Assembly (NCBI RefSeq): GCF_009908295.1
Contig: NZ_JAAALO010000017.1
Span: 1 to 40,352 of the forward strand
Reading direction: 5' to 3'
DNA: 40,352 nucleotides
DNA from: Micromonospora rubida
GTDB taxonomy: Bacteria; Actinomycetota; Actinomycetes; Mycobacteriales; Micromonosporaceae
This document shows, in pieces, positions 39,312 through 40,352 of this stretch. The notes under the pieces are model-generated. The model ran no database searches and was not told the DNA's origin. It worked only from the letters and a program-made list of their open reading frames with translations. Numbering within the stretch: position 1 is the first letter of the stretch; each line of letters begins with the position of its first letter. The position numbers were made by a program, and so were the translations under genes.

Positions 39312-39342
39312 AGCCTGCAACCTCAACTGCGATTGAGGTCAA
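39312..39342 (-). promoter_or_regulatory. SoxR box 3 and promoter of the DUF6069-like gene
   Basis: Perfect dyad ACCTCAA-CTGCGA-TTGAGGT (39320-39339). Minus-strand TTGACC (39337-39342), 19-bp spacer, CAGGCT (39312-39317). It agrees with the SoxR consensus half-site CCTCAA. Confidence 0.75.
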
Positions 39343-39418
39343 TATTTCGTGTGGCGAGCGAGTGGGCGGATCGAGAACGGAAGGGACTGCTACGCAGCTC
39401 ATGCGGGCCGGAACCGCG

Positions 39419-39447
39419 ACCGGGCAACCGCCCGGTGGTTGCCCGGT
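39419..39447. repeat. Inverted repeat between divergent genes
   Basis: ACCGGGCAACC, 7 bp (GCCCGGT), GGTTGCCCGGT: a perfect 11-bp stem, one further G-C pair outside. The loop GCCCGGT can also pair with either arm. It is not at the end of a known transcript. A terminator-like or operator role is undecided. Confidence 0.5.
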
Positions 39448-39554
39448 CTGCGGGCCGGCGCCGGCACCCAGGGGACCTGACCTGCGGCGCGGCGCATCCC
39501 AGCACCGCCGAGGCCTGCGCTGATCGCCAGGTCGCGCTGGCATACTCGCCAGCC

Positions 39555-39812
39555 ATGGTGCTGTCACGTGGCTGGGCCCTCTTCCTTGTCGGGGTCGGCG
39601 TCTGGACCTGGGCGATCTGGCCCCGGTTCGGCGTCGCCATCTGGAACGACCCGCGCTCCTGGGCGGGCGGGACGGTGGGCGAGGGGACACCGACCAACTT
39701 CCTGTGGGTGCACGCGTTGTTGATCGCGGCGTCACTGGCGGTCGGCACCACCGTGGGCGTCCTGGGCGTCCGGGGCTGGCGAGCCGCCCGTCGCCGGACA
39801 GACCGCCCGTGA
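39555..39812 (+). CDS. SCO4848-type small membrane protein
   Basis: 85 residues from ATG. Two hydrophobic helices (WALFLVGVGVWTWAIWPRF; LWVHALLIAASLAVGTTVGV) flank a short loop with NDPRSWAG and PTNFLWVHA. The C-terminus is basic (RGWRAARRRTDRP). This is the layout of the SCO4848 family of small actinobacterial membrane proteins, unknown function. No Shine-Dalgarno is evident; CATACT ends 8 nt before ATG, so a short or absent leader is likely. It directly precedes the rRNA promoter region. Confidence 0.8.
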   Translation: MVLSRGWALFLVGVGVWTWAIWPRFGVAIWNDPRSWAGGTVGEGTPTNFLWVHALLIAASLAVGTTVGVLGVRGWRAARRRTDRP

Positions 39813-39865
39813 GCTGCCCGTATTCTCGATTGCAGATGGTGTGACGCGGGCCGCTGACCCCGGAT

Positions 39866-39894
39866 TTGACGATCAAACCCCAGACGCGTAACTT
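39866..39894 (+). promoter_or_regulatory. rRNA operon promoter P1
   Basis: TTGACG, 17-bp spacer, TAACTT. First of three evenly built promoters before the rRNA leader; good agreement with the principal sigma consensus. Confidence 0.65.
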
Positions 39895-40031
39895 TCTCTC
39901 TGTCAGCGCGGAACGGACGAAACAGGGCGAAAGACCTGGAGGCCGGAGCGCAGGACAGGCAACCGGTACTGAGGGGTCACGGTCCCTCGGATCCGGCCGG
40001 GCGGGGCCACCAAGTTCGCCGCGAGGCGGAT

Positions 40032-40060
40032 TTGGAGCGGCGGAACCGACCGGGTAAGGT
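40032..40060 (+). promoter_or_regulatory. rRNA operon promoter P2
   Basis: TTGGAG, 17-bp spacer, TAAGGT, about 140 bp downstream of P1. The -35 is weaker than the other two. Confidence 0.5.
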
Positions 40061-40204
40061 TTACGACCGGCAGGGAACCGGGCGAGATCGTGGGAGACCG
40101 CGACGGCCGGCCTGCCAAATCCGATGATCACGACAGTGGTTCGCCGCTGCATGCGAACATCGGGGCGATACCCGTACGAAGCACGACAGACCGGGATACA
40201 CGGT

Positions 40205-40233
40205 TTGACACGGCCGAGACGGTGAGGTAACGT
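40205..40233 (+). promoter_or_regulatory. rRNA operon promoter P3
   Basis: Consensus TTGACA, 17-bp spacer, TAACGT, the strongest of the three and nearest the rRNA leader motif (about 95 bp upstream of it). Confidence 0.7.
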
Positions 40234-40326
40234 AGTAAAAGTGCCCGGCGCGAGAGCGGCGGGTGCGGGACGAACGAAATGCCCCGGATGGGGCCCTCCT
40301 GGTGGGGGTGCTCGGATGGTGTGTGG

Positions 40327-40352
40327 TTGTTCTTTGAGAACTCAACAGGGTG
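40327..40352 (+). other. rRNA operon leader (16S gene beyond the window)
   Basis: TTCTTTGAGAACTCAACAG is the conserved leader element found shortly before 16S rRNA in actinobacteria, linked to antitermination and 16S processing. The window ends within it, so the 16S gene should begin a few hundred bases further on. Confidence 0.8.

Noticed and set aside
1..40352. tRNA genes, CRISPR arrays, transposases or integrases
   Set aside because: I saw no T-loop/anticodon arrangement, no regularly spaced repeats of CRISPR type and no transposase or integrase motif on either strand.

Overview
The window is about 40 kb of very GC-rich DNA with near-saturated G/C third codon positions, many GTG/TTG starts and actinobacterial families (FurA-KatG, SARP, SCO4848-type protein, F420-type reductase domain, an rRNA leader ending in TTTGAGAACTCAACA). 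It looks like chromosome of a filamentous actinomycete, most likely Micromonosporaceae. That assignment is inference from family content; there is no 16S sequence in the window.

Layout. (1) 0-5.4 kb: an oxidative-stress block with a VOC-domain remnant, three tandem AhpD/carboxymuconolactone-decarboxylase paralogues, and convergent furA-katG. The first paralogue has ATC where its sisters have ATG. (2) 5.5-7.4 kb: a peptidase-S51-like protein fused to a CysS-C-terminal-like domain, and a conserved hypothetical gene. (3) 7.5-9.1 kb, minus strand: a polymorphic toxin module made of a DUF6244-like N-terminal protein, a CdiA-CT-type nuclease toxin domain and a SitI3-like immunity protein. The toxin domain has no start codon of its own. 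It lies exactly in the -1 frame of the upstream gene, joined at a slippery heptamer G GGA AAC directly before the TGA, with a 6-nt spacer and a strong hairpin. This is a textbook -1 programmed frameshift layout. (4) 9.2-13.3 kb: a LysR/MFS divergent pair amid gene remnants (LtrA, alcohol dehydrogenase, response regulator, SbnB-like, MMPL). (5) 13.7-29.4 kb: a tightly packed five-gene operon of giant, apparently cytoplasmic proteins: an unknown 1449-aa protein, a double-LamG protein with fibre-like repeats, a ComEC-type metallo-beta-lactamase, a DUF6603-type 1436-aa protein and an unknown 621-aa protein. It is the least explained part of the window. (6) 29.5-35.1 kb: a methyltransferase, an RTX-like secreted protein, a large SARP/AfsR regulator and a small secreted protein. 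Heptamer direct repeats with 11-bp spacing lie upstream of both secreted-protein genes and look like SARP operators. (7) 35.3-39.8 kb: a MerR-type regulator, then a compact SoxR regulon (FMN reductase, SoxR, a DsbA-like/F420-reductase fusion, a DUF6069-like membrane protein). Three SoxR boxes sit in promoters with 19-bp spacers. A SCO4848-type membrane protein follows. (8) 39.8-40.35 kb: three tandem promoters and the leader of an rRNA operon whose 16S gene lies beyond the window.

How the parts relate. The two ends are redox-defence modules with distinct sensors: FurA controlling KatG, and SoxR controlling flavin, F420 and thioredoxin-fold enzymes. The middle holds accessory material: a toxin/immunity unit, decayed genes and the large unknown operon. 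The frameshift-joined toxin and the DUF6603 operon are the strongest candidates for undescribed biology.
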